From Symbiodinium natans (taxonomy: Eukaryota; Sar; Dinophyceae; Suessiales; Symbiodiniaceae), in NCBI GenBank assembly GCA_905221605.1, contig CAJNDS010000486.1, forward strand, positions 1 to 20,000: a stretch of DNA of 20,000 bases. The letters are read 5' to 3'. This document shows, piece after piece, positions 16,704-20,000 of this stretch. Both the position numbers and the translations under genes were made by a program. Position 1 is the first letter of the stretch; every line of letters begins with the position of its first letter. The notes below the pieces were generated by a model. The model did not search any database and was not told the DNA's origin. It worked only from the letters and a program-made list of their open reading frames with translations.

Positions 16704-17031
16704 TTTTGAGGCTTCTCAAGGTGCATCCTCAACGAAACTACCGTAGCCTTGACCCTTTAACCTCTGCGAAGGGCTGCAAAGTTTGAGGGTTTGATGCACA
16801 TGGTCGTTTCGAGCTCCCAACGCAGCTGTTGGGGGCACACGCGCACTCTGCCAGTGTCAGGTCTGTGCTGCTGTGCATCTGTCGTCTTATTCACGTGTCT
16901 TGACCCGTAAGGCTTCAAGCCGCACTCGTGCGTGAAGGGACATTGTGGGGCGGCAAGGGCGCTGGATCATGTTGAGTTTTGGGTCGGAGAATTCGTTCTG
17001 TTCTAACTGACTTGTGGTTTCAAAGGTTCGT
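16704..17031. other. Spacer, nothing recognised
   Basis: Mixed-composition sequence with no long open frame, RNA gene or obvious repeat. Confidence 0.5.
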
Positions 17032-17140
17032 AACCCGAAACCCAAAACCCTAAACCCAAAACCCTAAACCCTAAACCCCAAACCCTAAACCCTAAACCCT
17101 AAACCCTAAACCCTAAACCCTAAACCCTAAACCCTAAACC
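17032..17140 (-). repeat. Interstitial telomere-like block 15 (CCCTAAA, long)
   Basis: About fifteen reverse heptamers; the left half is mixed with CCCAAAA and CCCCAAA variants, the right half perfect. It ends AAACCGCAAGCA, nearly the inverse of the TGCTGCGGTT that opens block 16. Confidence 0.95.
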
Positions 17141-17246
17141 GCAAGCATTGAGGAGCCCTCAGTGCTTGAGCCTTGCCCTGGGCGCTTTCAAGGGGTTCAG
17201 GGTTTGGCGGGATGCGTCGGGACTTGGGTCGAAAACCACATGCTGC

Positions 17247-17370
17247 GGTTTAGGGTTTAGGGTTTAGGGTTTAGGGTTTAGGGGTTTAGGGTTTAGGGTT
17301 TAGGGTTTTGGGTTTAGGGTTTAGGGGTTTAGGGTTTAGGGTTTAGGGTTTAGGGGTTTCGGGTTTAGGG
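17247..17370 (+). repeat. Interstitial telomere-like block 16 (TTTAGGG, long)
   Basis: About seventeen units, mostly TTTAGGG with TTTAGGGG and TTTTGGG variants. Together with block 15 it forms an inverted pair with CCCTAAA on the left and TTTAGGG on the right of a 106-bp core, the orientation seen at the two ends of a chromosome. The right flank is CTTCGAGCTGCT. Confidence 0.95.
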
Positions 17371-17692
17371 CTTCGAGCTGCTGAGCGGGTCCCGCATTCA
17401 TTCCATCGAGCATGGCAGCAGTGAACTCGACCTGGCAAGCAACCGGAGAGCTGCACTGAAACCCGCACTACTTGGCTGCACTTAGGAGGGTAGTAACAAA
17501 TCAAACTTTTAGCTGCCTTATTAAGAAACCCGATAAGCCCAAAAAAGCTAAAGATCTAAAGTCACAGTAAAGCACCACAAAGACTAGACTCAGGAGTAGC
17601 CTTGGAATAAAACGGGTACCCTTCTTGGCTGCAAGGGGATTCTACAGGGAACTTACACCCTAAAAAAAGGGAACAAGGGCCTAGTCCTAACG
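17371..17692. other. Spacer, nothing recognised
   Basis: Unique sequence after the shared 12-bp flank. No open frame or RNA gene is supported. GGGTACCC near 17615 is a small palindrome. Confidence 0.5.
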
Positions 17693-17748
17693 TTTTAGGG
17701 CTTTAAGGGGTTTAGGGTTTCAAGGTTTAGGGTTTTAGGGTTTAGGGC
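17693..17748 (+). repeat. Interstitial telomere-like block 17 (degenerate)
   Basis: Six or seven imperfect units with TTTAAGG, TTTCAAGG and TTTTAGGG variants: the most decayed block. Confidence 0.85.
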
Positions 17749-18014
17749 CCTCAGGTTCGCAGTGCAGCAGGTTTCAGCTCAAACCCTTACAGCGAAGCGC
17801 GAAACCCCAATCGCGGATGCCGTGCGATCTCGTTTTCTCCCCAAATCGGAGGGCATTTGTCACATCTGGAATGTCAGTGGAACTGAGGCCTCAACTTTGA
17901 ACCCTCAACTCTCGACCTGGATTTGTGGCACCACACCAGCTGCATCTGATTAGAAGTAACACTCGCTGTCAAGACTGCAGCAGTGGCAACCCGCAAGCAA
18001 TATCTCCAAGAAAA
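17749..18014. other. Spacer with unassigned 63-codon frame
   Basis: A plus-strand frame at 17762-17953 is not repeat-derived and not recognised. It is too short and isolated to call. Confidence 0.25.
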
Positions 18015-18052
18015 CCCCCATAAACCCTAAACCCCTAAACCCCTAAACCCCT
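18015..18052 (-). repeat. Interstitial telomere-like block 18 (CCCCTAAA octamers)
   Basis: One or two CCCTAAA, then three CCCCTAAA octamers. The last block; no TTTAGGG run occurs to its right. Confidence 0.9.
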
Positions 18053-18163
18053 CACAGCTGGCTTTTTGGTTTGGTTTTAAGGGACCCCCCTGTGCTTAGG
18101 AATCCACAAAATCCGCAAGTCATGTCAGACAATATTTTTCTGTTGCTTGTTAATGTCACAACC

Positions 18164-18945
18164 AAATGATGTTTTTGTTCTTCTCCCAAGCAAATTTAAG
18201 GCTTTCTATTCTGGAGAGGGTTTGTAGGGTGTTTGAGGCCTCTTAAAGTGGGTTTTGCAAGCCCAGAACCATACAGGAATGCCGAAAACATCATTTTCAG
18301 ATGCCGAAAATGATGTTTTTGATATTCTCACGAAAGCAAATTTAAGGGTTTCGTTTTAGGCTTTGTAAGGCTGTTTATTCTGGTGAGGTTTTCAGTGGTG
18401 TTTAAGGCCTCTGAGAATGGGTTTTAAAGCCCAGAGCCATACAGGAACACATCATTTTCAGATGCTCAAAATGATGTTTTTGTTCTTCTCCCGCGCAAAT
18501 TTGAGGCTTTCGTTTCTGTCTTTTCTGGTTTTTTCTTCTGGAGAGGGTTTGTAGGGCGTTTGAGGCCTCTTAAAGTGGGCTTTGCAAGCCCAGAACCATA
18601 CAGGAATGCCGAAAACATCATTTTCAGATACCGAAAATGATGTTTTTGTTATTCTCGCAAGCAAATTTAAGGGTTTCGTTTTCAGCTTTGTAAGGCTGTT
18701 TATTCTGGTGATGTTTCAGTGGTGTTTAAAGTTTAAGGCCTCTGAGAATGGGTTTTTTCCAACTCAGAACCATACAGGAACGCCGAAAACATCATTTTCA
18801 GATGCTCAAAACGATGTTTTTTCTCTTCTCCCAAGCAAATTTGAGGCTTTCGTTTCTGTCTTTTCTGGTTTTTCTATTCTGGAGAGGGTTTGTAGGGTGT
18901 TTGAGGCCTCTTAAAGTGGGTTTTTGCAAGCACAGAAAAGATGAT
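18164..18945. repeat. Dimeric tandem repeat A-B-A-B-A with palindromic junctions
   Basis: Five monomers of about 140-170 bp. Type A (starting about 18164, 18468, 18807) has CTCCCAAGCAAATTT (CTCCCGCGC in the second) and GGAGAGGGTTTGTAGGG. Type B (about 18307, 18635) has AAGCAAATTTAAGGGTTTCG and GCTTTGTAAGGCTGTTTATT. All share a CATACAGGAA block. The junctions at 18285-18319 and 18612-18646 pair AAAACATCATTTT or its shorter form with AAAATGATGTTTT; the other two are near-matches. The 110-codon frame at 18582-18914 is repeat-derived. Confidence 0.92.
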
Positions 18946-18954
18946 AAAAGCAAG

Positions 18955-19360
18955 ATGTTTGTCCTACTTTAACCGCTGTTTCGGCAAAAGCGCATGAAAC
19001 AGGGACAAACGTTTTGTTTGTCCCACTTTATTGGCTTTGCTGTCCCACTTTAACCGCCTTTTCGAAAACAGCGCCTTAAGTGGGACAACCGAACTCCTTT
19101 ACTTTTGTTGTCCCCTTTTAAGCGCTTCTAACCAAAAACCGCCTTAAAGGGGGACAAACGTTTTGTTTGTCCCTCTTTAATGCGACTTTGCCGAAACAGC
19201 GCTTAAAGTGGGACAAACGTCTTGTTTGTCCTCTCTTTTCTGCCACCTTTTTTGTGCCTTTTGCACCGCAGTATTGGTGTTGCAAAAGGGACGAAAGGTG
19301 GGGCAAAACAAAATGTTTGTCCCACCTTATGTGCCTTTTGCAATGCAGCGTTGGCAGTGC
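18955..19360. repeat. Tandem hairpin family with GGGACAAAC / GTTTGTCCC arms
   Basis: Successive units begin GTCCCACTTTAA-like and end TTAAAGTGGGAC-like around GC-rich loops. The clearest are 19041-19090, 19111-19158 and 19170-19216. Between units, GGGACAAACGTTTTGTTTGT plus CCC at 19011-19033, and related copies at 19151-19173 and 19210-19232, form a second palindrome. The last unit (about 19232-19320) has a different long-loop stem, CTTTTGCA / TGCAAAAG. Overlapping frames on both strands (up to 150 codons) are explained by the hairpin symmetry. Confidence 0.88.
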
Positions 19361-19857
19361 CGTGTTGCAGTGTTGGCACCGCAGCGTTGTCCTCCGCCCC
19401 ACTTTTCTCCCGGCTGCACAGGGCCCACGAGATCTGTCTTCTGCGAACGGCATCGAAGCGTGCTTTTGGTGCGTCAACATCTGAGACTGCTACTTGCCAA
19501 AGACCTGTGGGGGCACGATAGGTGCCTCACGACGTGCTCATGCAGCACGCGCCTGCCCGCCCGCAAAATGAAAAGAAGCGCACCACAGATCTATAAGGCC
19601 CCAACCAAGCGGCTCCACTGGCCACTCTTCTTGAGTCGCAACTCAGCGCGTGTTCCGTGAAATATGACAGCAGCCACTGACGCGGAGCGGCGCTGTTGCA
19701 AAAGGGCACATGCTCCAAAAACAAAACTCGGCATGCGGCATGATTGGTTTCTGGGGCACCTAGGGCCTATAGGGTTACTCGGGCCCCGCCGCGGAGCTCC
19801 TTTACGCGTCTCCTTTCGTGCTTGGCCTTGGCTCAAGCATCAGGTGCAGGCAGCGCC
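19361..19857. other. Non-repetitive right flank
   Basis: Balanced-composition sequence, the longest low-repeat stretch in the window. Several frames of 65-100 codons overlap and none is recognised. It may be the 5' flank or 5' untranslated region of a gene continuing beyond the window. Confidence 0.45.
19828..19837 (+). other. Possible relict spliced-leader 3' end (TTGGCTCAAG)
   Basis: TTGGCTCAAG equals the last ten bases of the conserved dinoflagellate spliced leader as I know it. The rest of the leader does not match upstream. It lies 20 bp before the candidate start codon. Relict leaders upstream of retroposed genes are known in dinoflagellates, but a ten-base match can arise by chance. 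Confidence 0.2.
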
Positions 19858-19893
19858 ATGCAAGCCGAACCTGAAAAGTCTGCTCCGAAGATC
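19858..19893 (+). CDS. Candidate first coding exon (12 codons), unrecognised
   Basis: GCGCC precedes ATG at 19858, followed by twelve codons (reading MQAEPEKSAPKI) and then GTAAGT at 19894, a consensus eukaryotic splice donor in phase 0. Reading through the donor closes the frame at 19944. The residues are acidic/basic and uninformative; no family can be named. It is the only place in the window where start context, short unbiased coding and a strong donor coincide. Any acceptor would lie outside the window, so this remains weak. Confidence 0.18.
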
Positions 19894-20000
19894 GTAAGTG
19901 CCCATGTTGTGTTTTATCTCTCGTTTTGCACCGCCCACATATAGACCCACACCAGTCTCCGGACGTTCATTGAGCTGTTGGGGACCCCATGCGACTGATC

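Noticed and set aside
12509-18052. A true chromosome end
   Set aside because: Blocks are short, in both orientations and followed by 2 kb of other sequence, so they are interstitial.
19208-19660. 150-codon plus-strand frame, with a 120-codon minus-strand frame at 19118-19480
   Set aside because: Both overlap the hairpin family, whose symmetry opens both strands; no motif recognised.

Overview
This window is repeat-dominated nuclear DNA from a eukaryote. I find no confident protein gene, tRNA, rRNA or CRISPR array. The strongest taxonomic clue is eighteen short interstitial blocks of the Arabidopsis-type telomere heptamer TTTAGGG and its variants between about 12.5 and 18.05 kb. That telomere type is known from plants, many green algae, chromerids and dinoflagellates. 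The very high repeat load, the lack of dense genes, and a possible 10-nt match to the 3' end of the dinoflagellate spliced leader near 19.83 kb fit a microalga, perhaps a dinoflagellate. This is inference and not established.

Layout: (1) 1-430, the edge of a degenerate 21-bp repeat field, then a C-rich tract. (2) 430-3040, purine/pyrimidine-biased DNA made of related units of roughly 0.4-0.9 kb, the last two forming a clear tandem duplication with an offset of 885 bp. (3) 3040-5299, a satellite of about 41 monomers of 55 bp with alternating variants. (4) 5300-5660, a 31-bp GC-rich minisatellite. (5) 5661-10165, a two-copy segmental duplication built from palindromic modules of a 9-bp AT repeat. 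Each copy carries an array of eight nested palindromes around ATTTGGCCAAAT and ends in a foldback unit. (6) 10160-10735, a C-rich tract related to the one at the left edge. (7) 10780-12010, a heavily decayed 21-bp minisatellite. (8) 12010-12505, a unique stretch, then a poly-G/(TA)n/poly-C inverted structure.

(9) 12509-18052, telomere-like blocks in both orientations, separated by 100-800 bp spacers holding at least four foldback elements. (10) 18060-18945, an A-B-A-B-A dimeric repeat of 140-170 bp monomers with palindromic junctions. (11) 18955-19360, a family of tandem hairpins with GGGACAAAC/GTTTGTCCC arms. (12) 19360-20000, the only sizeable low-repeat stretch at the right edge, with a candidate first exon (ATG at 19858, GTAAGT at 19894).

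A common theme is self-complementarity: at least six unrelated repeat families here are built from inverted repeats, from 10-bp palindromes up to arms separated by 10 kb. Long open frames in the window are explained by repeat periodicity (9-bp units never close a frame) or by stop-poor composition, so they are not annotated as genes. The most distinctive structure is the nested-palindrome array at 6651-7359 and 8783-9486.
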